A DNA stretch of 6,943 bases from Archangium sp. (GCA_016793525.1 JAEUJT010000046.1:1-6943); one strand, 5' to 3'. Positions 1 to 6,351 are shown, counted from the stretch's first letter. Notes: generated from the sequence alone by a model not told the origin. Made by a program: numbers and translations.

Positions 1-2010
1 GGCCATCACCGAGCGGCGCACCGCGGGGGTCCAGTAGTACGACCAGTTGCCGGAGTTCTGCACCTGGTACAGGTCGCGCATCGACACCGCGCCGCGCGGG
101 GTGAAGCCGGTGGTGACGTCGACGTCGAAGACGCGCAGGTCCGACGTGAAGCTGCTCCAGTAGCCGCCGGTGTTGCCCGTGTCCCAGCTCGACTCCCAGC
201 TCGCGAAGGGAATCGCCAGCAGCTTCTTCGCGGGGAAGTAGTTGAACGCCTTGTGCTCGTTCTGCGCCTCGCTCCAGCCGTACGCGTTGCCGACGAGCTG
301 GGTGAAGGTCTGCCGCGGGTTCGCCAGGTCTGACACGTCGAAGATGGCGAGCTGCAGGGCGCGCGCGCGCCAGTCGTTGCCCGTCTCCGGCACGTAGGTG
401 CCGATGGTGAGCAGGTGGTCGGCGTCGATGGGGTGCAGGTAGGTGGAGAAGCCCGGAATCTTGAGCTCGCCCAGCTTGCGCACGTTGGTCGGGTCGGTCA
501 GGTCGAAGGTGAAGAGCGGGTCGACCTGGCGGAACGTCACCACGAAGCCTTTTCCCTCGATGAAGCGGCTCGACATGATGCGCTCACCCTGCGCGAGGTC
601 GGCCGACTGGCCCACCACGTCGAGCGAGCCGTTCACGTTGCGCAGCACCGAGACGCGGTTGGTGGTCTCCATGCGGCCCCAGGTGTTCTGCGGGTTGGCC
701 GTGTCGGGCACGCGGGTCTGAATGGTGGTGGCGACGCGGAAGTGCCCCTGCCACTCGTCCATCGAGAACTGGTCGACGATGTGGCCGTCGACCGCCCCGG
801 AGCCCGCGTACACCGCGCCGTCGGGGTGCGAGATGTCGAACTGGTGCAGGTACGTCGTGTCGCGCTGGCCCGGCCGCGGCCACCACCACCAGTGCCGAGT
901 CGCGATGTAGAGGTTCTCGGCCGACGCGTAGACCTCGCCCGGCTCGGCGAGAATCGAGGTGCGGTCGAGGCTGCCGGCGTTGGCCAGGTTCAGCGTCACC
1001 ACCGACACCGTGCCGAGGCGCGTGGGCGCGTTGACTCGAGAGAACGAGGTGCAGTCTTGCGGCAGCGCGGTCTCCACGCCGTTGATGACGGCGCGGCCCT
1101 CAGGCGCCCAGCCCGCGAGCGTCTGCTGCCGAATGAGGCGCTCGTTTTCGACGATGAGCGCGTCGTACGAGGCGCGCAGCTGGGCGGCGTTATTCCACAG
1201 CGTGGGGGTGTACTCGGGGTACCAGCGCACGCCGTCGGGGAAGTGGAAGCCGTCGTTCATCACCAGCCGCACCGAGTCGCCCACCAGCCGCGCCGAGGTG
1301 TACAGGCCGGGAAGGTAGTACTCGTGGGTGACGCGCAGGTTGGCCATGTCGCTCACGTCGACCACCGACACCTTGACGGTGTTGGCGTTGTAGTAGCCGC
1401 AGTCGAGGCCCAAGCACCGCTCGCCGGCGGCGTGCGAGAGCGCGTACCAGCGGTAGATGCTCGAGAAGACCACCGCTTCAGACGTGCCGCGGAGGAACAT
1501 CTCGCGCGGGTAGCCTTCAATCTCCAGCGTGCCCAACACGCGGGTGTCGGCGGCCGGCCAGCTGCGCGCCGCGTGCAGCTTCTGCCCGGAGAGAACGAAG
1601 ATGCGCGTACCGTCGTTCTTCACGAAGTCGGCTTCATCGACGCCGGCCACCTGGTTGTTGGTGGTGGTGAAGTTGGTGGGAGCGGCCGCCTGTGATGCGC
1701 CCGCATTGGCCGTCGGCGCCGAAGCCCTCGCGTCGAGCTCGGCACCGCCGAAGAAGCCGCCCCACCAGCCCCAGCTGGGCACGCCGTCGCGCTGCGATTC
1801 GAGCTGGGTGCGCATCTGCAGCACCGCGGTGTCTTCGAGGTACGTCTCTAAATCGGTGCACGCGTTCGCGCCGTGAAAGGCCGTCAGCGCGACCTTCTTC
1901 TGCACCTCACTCGGCTCGGGAATCGTCGAGTTCGAGCACCCGGTGCCGAGCCCCACGCTTCCAAGCCCCATGGCCAAGGTGGCCCATCGCCAACGTCGTG
2001 TCAGTGTCAT
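1..2010 (-). CDS. Secreted C-terminal beta-propeller domain protein (PF09826-like), 3' end outside window
   Basis: An open frame of 670 codons runs from ATG at 2010 to the left edge without a stop, so the C terminus is missing. The start is supported by AGAGGA at 2018-2023, 7 nt upstream. The N terminus (TLTRRWRW, then a hydrophobic stretch ending LGTGC, Cys25) looks like a lipoprotein signal, although the -3 residue is Gly rather than Leu. The hallmark VAGVDEADFVKNDG lies at about 121-134, followed by repeated blades of the type 'VSVVDVSD', 'LVGDSVRLV' and 'ENLYIA'. The second family hallmark, GFSTYLHPIDADHLLTIG, starts at about 520. The last visible residues, RRSVMA, resemble the final blade, so perhaps 30 residues are missing. 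Tryptophan clusters occur at 80-83 and 374-377. No enzymatic role is established for this family; an extracytoplasmic binding or structural role is an inference. Family assignment is strong, function unknown. Confidence 0.93.
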   Translation of the reverse strand, partial: MTLTRRWRWATLAMGLGSVGLGTGCSNSTIPEPSEVQKKVALTAFHGANACTDLETYLEDTAVLQMRTQLESQRDGVPSWGWWGGFFGGAELDARASAPTANAGASQAAAPTNFTTTNNQVAGVDEADFVKNDGTRIFVLSGQKLHAARSWPAADTRVLGTLEIEGYPREMFLRGTSEAVVFSSIYRWYALSHAAGERCLGLDCGYYNANTVKVSVVDVSDMANLRVTHEYYLPGLYTSARLVGDSVRLVMNDGFHFPDGVRWYPEYTPTLWNNAAQLRASYDALIVENERLIRQQTLAGWAPEGRAVINGVETALPQDCTSFSRVNAPTRLGTVSVVTLNLANAGSLDRTSILAEPGEVYASAENLYIATRHWWWWPRPGQRDTTYLHQFDISHPDGAVYAGSGAVDGHIVDQFSMDEWQGHFRVATTIQTRVPDTANPQNTWGRMETTNRVSVLRNVNGSLDVVGQSADLAQGERIMSSRFIEGKGFVVTFRQVDPLFTFDLTDPTNVRKLGELKIPGFSTYLHPIDADHLLTIGTYVPETGNDWRARALQLAIFDVSDLANPRQTFTQLVGNAYGWSEAQNEHKAFNYFPAKKLLAIPFASWESSWDTGNTGGYWSSFTSDLRVFDVDVTTGFTPRGAVSMRDLYQVQNSGNWSYYWTPAVRRSVMA

Positions 2011-2086
2011 GTGAAGGTCCTCTTTCGGAAACGTACGACCGCAACCGCCTCGGCCCACGGGAGATGGTTGCCAGGCCGGCGCCAGC

Positions 2087-2239
2087 TCAAAGGAGCGTGA
2101 AATCAATGATTTGTGGTCGTGCTGGCCTCAGGAAACTGAGGTCTCCGTACGCTGATCGCGAATTTTCACCACCCGCCGAAGCTGAGGCGCACAGCAGGAG
2201 CAGCGCAACGACGAGAAAGGTGCGCAGGGGCCGCTGCAT
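2087..2239 (-). CDS. Small secreted peptide candidate, 50 aa with signal peptide
   Basis: ATG at 2239 opens a 50-codon frame ending in TGA at 2087-2089. The first 22 residues form a textbook Sec signal: MQRPLR, then the hydrophobic core FLVVALLLL, then CASASA with an Ala-X-Ala cleavage site before GG. This leaves a mature peptide of about 28 residues (GGENSRSAYG to IIDFTLL). The ORF starts 19 nt after the LEA2-type lipoprotein stop and could be the last gene of that operon. The upstream GGGCGA is only a weak ribosome-binding site. Codons 1-22 have G or C at most third positions, as in the neighbours, but codons 23-50 do not, so the tail may be recently acquired, degenerate or non-coding. I recognise no family. 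It could instead be the remnant of a longer exported protein. Confidence 0.42.
   Translation of the reverse strand: MQRPLRTFLVVALLLLCASASAGGENSRSAYGDLSFLRPARPQIIDFTLL
2100..2112. repeat. 13-nt perfect dyad AAATCA-A-TGATTT
   Basis: Six-base arms surround a single central base in an AT-rich patch about 90 nt upstream of the beta-propeller gene start, in the only non-coding stretch before that gene. The short centre suits a protein-binding dyad better than an RNA hairpin. It falls just beyond the promoter-proximal zone and slightly before the small ORF stop ends. No regulator is indicated. Chance occurrence is possible. Confidence 0.3.
2124..2143. repeat. 8-bp hairpin with GAAA tetraloop on the plus strand
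   Basis: GGCCTCAG and CTGAGGTC flank GAAA. The inner six pairs are perfect, and the next two are a G-T and a G-C pair. On the plus-strand RNA the loop is a stable GNRA tetraloop. On the minus strand, where the genes run, the loop is TTTC and no T-run follows, so it is not a standard intrinsic terminator. It lies inside the tail of the 50-codon ORF, where codon use is atypical. It may mark the end of the DUF4386/LEA2 transcript. Confidence 0.35.
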
Positions 2240-2258
2240 CGCTCGCCCGGCCGACGTG

Positions 2259-3083
2259 TCACTGCACGAAGCGCACGGCCTGCTGCACGGCGATGGGGAT
2301 TCGCGCCGAGCCCGACTCGACCTGCGCGGTGAAGGTGAGGTCGGCGCGGCCTTGCTGCACTGCGCGCATCACCCCCACCCCCGCGGAGAGGAAGTTGATG
2401 GTCAGCGGCAGCGCCACCTGCTTCGTGCCGCGACCCTCGAGCGCGCCCAATGGCGGAGTCGACAGCGTGCCCACCGGCGCTCCAGCGAGGCGGAGGCTGC
2501 CCGACACCACGCCCACCGGCAGCGCATAGCTGCTGCGGTTGGTCACGTTGAGCGGGAATTCGATGGTGACGCCCTGGAGGGAAAAGTTGGAGACGCGCGG
2601 CTCTCCAAAGGCCACCGCCGGTCGCTTGGGCACCTCGAAGTCGCCCTCTTTCGCGAGGGGGAAGCGCAGCACGCCGATGGGGGTCTGCACGCCGATGCGC
2701 CCTTCGGCTTTCCAGTGCGCTGTGTCGCGGGTGAGGAACACCTCGAGCACCTGCGCGACGTCGAGAAAGCTCAGCTGCGTGGGGAAGTGGAGCTCGCTCA
2801 CGCCGTTGGCGGCGATGTTCAGACCCTGCTTCGGCGCTCCGGCGACGACCTGGTGCCCGTCGACGAACAGCGCGTAGTCGACCGAAGCCAGCGAGATGGC
2901 CACCGCGTTCGGGTTGTTCAACGCCCACACCGTGTCGAGCGTCAGCCCGCCCAACGTCACGTCGCTCACCACCACCCGAGTGAAGCTGAATGACGGTTGG
3001 CGGAACGACGACTTCAACAGGTCGCGGAGCAGCGCGCATCCGCTCCCGGTGACGAGGAAGAGCAGCAGGAGTGCACGTCTCAC
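2259..3083 (-). CDS. LEA2/WHy-domain lipoprotein with two tandem domains
   Basis: I chose GTG at 3083 (274 aa) because the residues that follow, VRRALLLLFLVTGSGC, form a lipoprotein-type signal with Cys16. GAGG lies 6 nt upstream, and the GTG overlaps the preceding stop as GTGA. Longer in-frame versions from upstream run through the DUF4386 gene and give Arg-rich, coding-unlike sequence. The mature part shows a LEA_2/WHy pattern twice. The first copy, about 32-107, is 'FSFTRVVVSDVTLGGLTLDT' followed by the characteristic NNPN (56-59). The second, about 160-255, is 'EPRVSNFSLQGVTIEFPLN' with NRSS in place of NPNA. WHy-type beta-sandwich domains occur in bacterial envelope lipoproteins and are linked to desiccation or stress in other organisms; the role here is unproven. 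Ala17 after the Cys suggests outer-membrane sorting. It is translationally coupled to the DUF4386 membrane protein. Confidence 0.88.
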   Translation of the reverse strand: MRRALLLLFLVTGSGCALLRDLLKSSFRQPSFSFTRVVVSDVTLGGLTLDTVWALNNPNAVAISLASVDYALFVDGHQVVAGAPKQGLNIAANGVSELHFPTQLSFLDVAQVLEVFLTRDTAHWKAEGRIGVQTPIGVLRFPLAKEGDFEVPKRPAVAFGEPRVSNFSLQGVTIEFPLNVTNRSSYALPVGVVSGSLRLAGAPVGTLSTPPLGALEGRGTKQVALPLTINFLSAGVGVMRAVQQGRADLTFTAQVESGSARIPIAVQQAVRFVQ

Positions 3084-3766
3084 GAGGGCCTCGATTCCAG
3101 CGGGCGGAGCCCAACGATGAGCAGGAACCCAATCATCCACAACTCGCCCACCGTCGCCGGAATGGTCAGCGCGTCGGCCAGCCAGCGCGGCGCATCGGGG
3201 ACTCCGTTCGCCACCAGCGCGCTGAGTGTGTAGCCGACGCCGCCGACGAGCAAGGTCCACCCCAGGGCCTTCGGCAGGTGGCGCGACGTGCGCGCGATGT
3301 GGCCCATGGGCACCAACCAGAGCCCGAAAAACAGCGCCCCGACGCTCCAGAGCCGCTCGCTCACTACGTAGAAGAGCTGCACGGTCGCCCCCACGTCACC
3401 GCCCGGCGCGAGGGTGGCGTCACCCACCACCACGAGCGCCGTCGACAGGCACGCTGCGCTGCCCAAGATGGCGACCGCGTTCATCAGCCCGAAGGCGGCG
3501 ATGGCCATCGCGGCCACCACGTTCACTCCGCGGAACAACTTGAAGAACCACACCGCGGTCAGCGCCTGCGTCGCCACCGTCAGCAACTCGAGCACGACGC
3601 CGAAGCGGGCCATCGCCGCGCGGCTCACCAGGTTGCGCGCCGTCTCGGCTGGCATCTCCGCCACGTAAAGCGCGGGGCGGACCAACAGAAACCCGAGGCC
3701 TCCCGCGACCGCGAGCGCGAGGTACAAGAACCCGGTGACCCGAGCGGTCATCTTCAGTTCAGTCAT
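3080..3766 (-). CDS. DUF4386-family integral membrane protein
   Basis: This 228-residue hydrophobic protein starts at ATG 3766, with AAGG about 8 nt upstream; Met6 is a possible alternative start. About six membrane helices can be read: 10-29, 54-77, 83-113, 138-156, 166-187 and 203-220. The order of features fits the DUF4386 pattern: 'ARVTGFLYLALAVAGG' at the N terminus, a long loop before helix 2, 'LPKALGWTLLVGGVGYTLSAL' near 164-184, and 'VGELWMIGFLLIVGL' at the end. No catalytic or transport residues stand out, and the biochemical function of this family is not known to me. Its TGA (3080-3082) overlaps the GTG of the LEA2-type lipoprotein, so the two are very likely co-translated. The gene is transcribed away from the sahR-like gene across a shared 119-nt intergenic region. 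Confidence 0.88.
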   Translation of the reverse strand: MTELKMTARVTGFLYLALAVAGGLGFLLVRPALYVAEMPAETARNLVSRAAMARFGVVLELLTVATQALTAVWFFKLFRGVNVVAAMAIAAFGLMNAVAILGSAACLSTALVVVGDATLAPGGDVGATVQLFYVVSERLWSVGALFFGLWLVPMGHIARTSRHLPKALGWTLLVGGVGYTLSALVANGVPDAPRWLADALTIPATVGELWMIGFLLIVGLRPLESRPS

Positions 3767-3833
3767 GTGGCGCCTTGGACGGCGGGGTGACTCGATTGAT
3801 TTCGAGGCCGCGCTCGTCGGCCCACTTGGTCAT
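3759..3833 (-). CDS. Possible 24-aa leader ORF overlapping the DUF4386 start
   Basis: From ATG 3833 a frame of 24 codons (MTKWADERGLEINRVTPP, then SKAPHD) ends in TGA at 3759-3761, 8 nt inside the DUF4386 gene. In-frame ATGs at 3842 and 3857 would give 27 or 32 residues. Third positions are mostly G or C, as in true genes here, and the composition is soluble and balanced, so it looks translated. No Shine-Dalgarno sequence precedes any of the starts, so it would need leaderless or weak initiation. It could be a leader peptide coupled to DUF4386 translation, or the 3' remnant of a deleted gene. I recognise no family. Confidence 0.28.
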   Translation of the reverse strand: MTKWADERGLEINRVTPPSKAPHD

Positions 3834-3836
3834 GAA

Positions 3837-3895
3837 ATGCATGTAAAAACAATGCATTGAGACTAACTTGCATCAATACGCATGAATGAATTATG
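3837..3895. promoter_or_regulatory. Divergent promoter/operator region with repeated TGCAT elements
   Basis: This is an AT-rich island in a GC-rich window, between the DUF4386 gene and the sahR-like gene. TGCAT occurs at 3838-3842, 3853-3857 and 3869-3873 (steps of 15 and 16 nt), with a related GCATG at 3880-3884. The second copy sits in a perfect 10-bp palindrome, CAATGCATTG (3850-3859). An imperfect dyad CATGAATGAATTATG (3881-3895) overlaps the proposed sahR start codon. ArsR-family repressors bind AT-rich imperfect dyads near promoters and usually control their own operon, so autoregulation through these elements is a reasonable inference. No convincing -35/-10 pair is seen: TTGCAT (3868-3873) with AATTAT (3889-3894) has a spacer of only 15 nt. 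Confidence 0.55.
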
Positions 3896-4950
3896 ACGTC
3901 CGAGTGTCGGTCGCTCTCGCCTCCAGCCGGTCGTCCACGGCGCGCTTTCCCGCGCGGGTCGACCTGTTTCGTCTCCTCTCGGAGCCGGGCCGGCTGCAGG
4001 TGTTGGCGCTGTGCGCCGAAGACGAGCTCGCGGTGTCTGAGTTGGCGACGCTGCTCGACGACAGCCAGCCGCAGGTGAGCCGCAAGGTCGCGCCGCTCCG
4101 CGAGATGGGGCTGCTCGACGCGCGCCGCGACGGGACCCGTACGTTTCTCCGGGCCAACCGCGAGGTGCTGCGCTCCGACGTGGTGGTGGCCGACGCGGTG
4201 GCCGAGGGTCGCCGCCTGTGCCTCGCTGACGGCAGCCTGGCGCGCATCCCCGCGGTGGTGGCGGCGCGCGAAGACACCGGCCGCACACACTTCGAGTCGG
4301 CGCCGGTCGCGCGCACCGCCGTCGCTTCGTCGCCCGAACATCTGGCGCACTTGGCGGCGCTGTCTCCACTGCTTCCCGGGCGTGCGCTGGCCATCGACGT
4401 CGGCACCGGAGACGGCTTGGTCCTCGACGTGGTGGCGCCGCTCTACCAGCGGGTCATCGCCGTGGAGCGCAGCCGGGCCCAGCTGGCGCGTGTCGCCGAG
4501 CGCGTAGCCTCGCGCGGGTTCCACCACGTGTCGCTCTTCTCAGGCAGCTATGACGACGCGGCGCTGCTCGAGCGGGTCGACGCGGCGGGTGGAGCCGACC
4601 TCGTTTTCGCGGGCCGTACGCTGCACCACGCTTCGCGACCAGCCCAGGCCATCGCCTCGTTTGCGCGGTTGCTCAAGCGCGGCGGCCACGTGGTGGTGCT
4701 CGACTACTTGCCCCACGAGAACGACGAACTGCGCGGAGAAGCGGGTGACGTGTGGCTCGGCTTCGCGCCCGACGAGCTGCCGAAGTTGTTCGAAGGGGCC
4801 GGCCTCTCCGCGCTGGGTGACGTCACCATTCCCGCGGCGTTTCACCCGGGCGGCCCCGACGCCGCGCTCACCTGGCATGCCTGGGTGGCTCAAAAACCTG
4901 TCGCTGTACCCCTCCCGCTCGCGAGCGTGCTCGCGGGTCTCACGCCGTAA
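3886..4950 (+). CDS. sahR: SahR-type ArsR regulator with methyltransferase-like SAH-sensing domain
   Basis: The protein has 354 residues. Residues about 22-92 form an ArsR winged helix: 'LFRLLSEPGRLQVLALCAEDELAVSELATLL', recognition helix near 'DSQPQVSRKVAPLREMGLL' (59-77), then the wing 'ARRDGTRTFLRAN'. Residues about 135-335 form a class I SAM-methyltransferase fold: motif I DVGTGDG (171-177), acidic Glu194 after strand 2, LVFAGRTLHHA (239-249), LLKRGGHVVVLDYLPHE (262-278) and GDVWLGF (287-293). Members of this fused family (SahR) are repressors of SAM-cycle genes; SAH binds the methylase-like domain and releases them from DNA. Location 29 nt upstream of ahcY strongly supports this role. 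The start is uncertain: no Shine-Dalgarno precedes ATG 3886, and GTG 3904 is an alternative giving six fewer residues. The gene could retain methyltransferase activity, but regulation is more likely. Confidence 0.9.
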   Translation: MNYDVRVSVALASSRSSTARFPARVDLFRLLSEPGRLQVLALCAEDELAVSELATLLDDSQPQVSRKVAPLREMGLLDARRDGTRTFLRANREVLRSDVVVADAVAEGRRLCLADGSLARIPAVVAAREDTGRTHFESAPVARTAVASSPEHLAHLAALSPLLPGRALAIDVGTGDGLVLDVVAPLYQRVIAVERSRAQLARVAERVASRGFHHVSLFSGSYDDAALLERVDAAGGADLVFAGRTLHHASRPAQAIASFARLLKRGGHVVVLDYLPHENDELRGEAGDVWLGFAPDELPKLFEGAGLSALGDVTIPAAFHPGGPDAALTWHAWVAQKPVAVPLPLASVLAGLTP

Positions 4951-4964
4951 CCAGAACGCCGTAA
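4942..4964 (+). repeat. 9-nt direct repeat ACGCCGTAA spanning the sahR stop
   Basis: ACGCCGTAA occurs at 4942-4950, where its TAA is the sahR stop codon, and again at 4956-4964, so the unit length is 14 nt. The bases after each copy are partly alike (CCAGA versus AACCA). This suggests a small tandem duplication that helped form the short sahR-ahcY spacer. No regulatory role is evident. Confidence 0.45.
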
Positions 4965-4979
4965 AACCAAGGACGAACC

Positions 4980-6320
4980 ATGGAACACAAGACGACTTTC
5001 CCCGCGTACAAGGTTGCCGACCTCACCCTCGCCGAGTGGGGCCGCAAAGAGATCACCATCGCCGAGAAAGAGATGCCCGGCCTGATGGCGTTGCGCGCGC
5101 AGTACAAGGGCAAGGCCCCGCTCAAGGGCGCCCGCGTCGCTGGCTGCCTGCACATGACCATCGAGACCGCGGTGCTCATCGAGACGCTCACCGCGCTCGG
5201 CGCCGAGGTGACGTGGACCAGCTGCAACATCTTCTCGACCCAGAACCACGCCGCGGCGGCCATCGCCAAGACGGGCGTGCCGGTGTTCGCGTGGAAGGGG
5301 CAGACCCTCGAAGAGGCCGACTGGTGCCTCGAGCAGCAGCTCTTCGCCTTCAAAGACGGCAAGGGCCCCAACCTGATTCTCGACGACGGCGGCGATTTGA
5401 CGATGTGGGTGCACAACAAGCACCCGAAGCTGCTCGAAGGCGGCCCGGAGTCGATCCGCGGCCTGTCCGAAGAGACCACGACGGGCGTGCACCGCCTCTA
5501 CGAAATGATGAAGTCGGGCGCGCTCAAGGTGCCGGCCATCAACGTGAATGACTCGGTCACCAAGTCGAAGTTCGACAACCTCTACGGCTGCCGCGAGTCG
5601 TTCCTCGACGGTATCAAGCGCGCCACCGAGGTGATGATCGCCGGCAAGGTCGTCGTCGTCGCTGGCTACGGAGACGTCGGCAAGGGGTGCGCACAGTCGG
5701 CCCGCGGCATGGGCGCGCGCGTGCTCATCACCGAGATCGACCCCATCAACGCCCTGCAGGCGGCGATGGAGGGCTACCAGGTCATCACCATGGACGAAGC
5801 GGCTCCCATGGCCGACATCATCTGCACCGCGACCGGCTGCGTCGACGTGGTCACCGGCGAGCACATGAGCAAGATGAAAGACGGCGCGATTCTCGCGAAC
5901 ATCGGCCACTTCGACGCCGAGATACAGATTTCGTGGCTCGAGAAGAACCCCGAAATTCGCGAAGAGAACATCAAGCCCCAGGTCGACCAGTTCATCTTCC
6001 CCAACGGCAAGCGCCTCACCGTGCTCGCCCGCGGCCGCTTGGTGAACCTGGGCTGCGCGTCGGGTCACCCGTCGTTCGTGATGTCGAACTCCTTCACCAA
6101 CCAGGTGCTGGCGCAGCTCGCGCTCTGGGGCGCCATCGACACGGGCAATAAGTTCGAGGCCGGCAAGGTCTACGTGCTGCCCAAGAAGCTCGACGAACAC
6201 GTCGCGCGCCTGCACCTCGACAAGGTCGGCGCCAAGCTGACCAAGCTCACCGAGACCCAGGCGAAGTACCTCGGCGTGACGACCGAAGGGCCGTTTAAGC
6301 CCGACCACTACCGGTACTGA
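4980..6320 (+). CDS. ahcY: S-adenosylhomocysteine hydrolase (adenosylhomocysteinase)
   Basis: AhcY is a cytosolic NAD-dependent enzyme that reversibly splits S-adenosylhomocysteine into adenosine and homocysteine, feeding the methionine cycle and relieving product inhibition of methyltransferases. The protein has 446 residues, the usual size for forms without the extra insertion of longer bacterial versions. Visible landmarks are [10 protein letters not shown] with His58 and Thr60, [16 protein letters not shown] (81-96), LDDGGD (134-139), SEETTTGVH with Glu165, [15 protein letters not shown] with Lys195, Asp199 and Cys204, the NAD-binding loop [10 protein letters not shown] (229-238), NIGHFD with His310, and the C-terminal KPDHYRY that completes a neighbouring subunit's cofactor site. 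All expected catalytic residues are present. Asn89 stands where most relatives have Asp. AAGGA at 4969-4973, 6 nt before ATG, supports the start. It is second in the sahR operon and followed by a terminator. Confidence 0.98.
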   Translation: MEHKTTFPAYKVADLTLAEWGRKEITIAEKEMPGLMALRAQYKGKAPLKGARVAGCLHMTIETAVLIETLTALGAEVTWTSCNIFSTQNHAAAAIAKTGVPVFAWKGQTLEEADWCLEQQLFAFKDGKGPNLILDDGGDLTMWVHNKHPKLLEGGPESIRGLSEETTTGVHRLYEMMKSGALKVPAINVNDSVTKSKFDNLYGCRESFLDGIKRATEVMIAGKVVVVAGYGDVGKGCAQSARGMGARVLITEIDPINALQAAMEGYQVITMDEAAPMADIICTATGCVDVVTGEHMSKMKDGAILANIGHFDAEIQISWLEKNPEIREENIKPQVDQFIFPNGKRLTVLARGRLVNLGCASGHPSFVMSNSFTNQVLAQLALWGAIDTGNKFEAGKVYVLPKKLDEHVARLHLDKVGAKLTKLTETQAKYLGVTTEGPFKPDHYRY

Positions 6321-6351
6321 GTCGTCGCGGTTTCGGCGCTGACGTCAACGC

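Noticed and set aside
415..1695. Long plus-strand open frame (426 codons) opposite the beta-propeller gene
   Set aside because: Its product is a Val/Arg/His-rich, low-complexity sequence with no domain. The minus strand encodes a clear family protein through the same region, and high GC content makes long antisense frames common.
2089..2108. Good AAAGGAG Shine-Dalgarno before ATG 2106 on the plus strand
   Set aside because: The frame it opens runs antisense into the LEA2 gene and turns Arg/His-rich with no domain, so the match is probably chance.
1692..2993. Plus-strand frame of 433 codons across the 3' half of the LEA2 gene and the gap
   Set aside because: Arg/His-rich with no recognisable domain, and antisense to the LEA2 lipoprotein and the start of the beta-propeller gene.
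2128..3132. Minus-strand frame of 334 codons overlapping the LEA2 gene in another frame
   Set aside because: The Arg-rich product lacks domain signals. The competing frame has a lipoprotein signal, NPN motifs and a coupled start.
3071..3790. Plus-strand frame of 239 codons opposite the DUF4386 gene
   Set aside because: Rich in Arg, His and Gln with no hydrophobic core. The opposite strand gives a clean six-helix membrane protein.
3763..4527. Minus-strand frame of 254 codons opposite sahR
   Set aside because: No domain is recognisable, whereas the plus strand carries a clear HTH and methyltransferase fold.
4951..4979. Possible SAH riboswitch upstream of ahcY
   Set aside because: SAH riboswitches do precede ahcY in some bacteria, but this spacer is only 29 nt and has no room for the structure. 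The SahR-type regulator offers another control route.
4890..6308. Minus-strand frame of 472 codons opposite ahcY
   Set aside because: It is the complement of a highly conserved enzyme gene; the Val/Leu/Arg/His-rich product is a typical antisense shadow.
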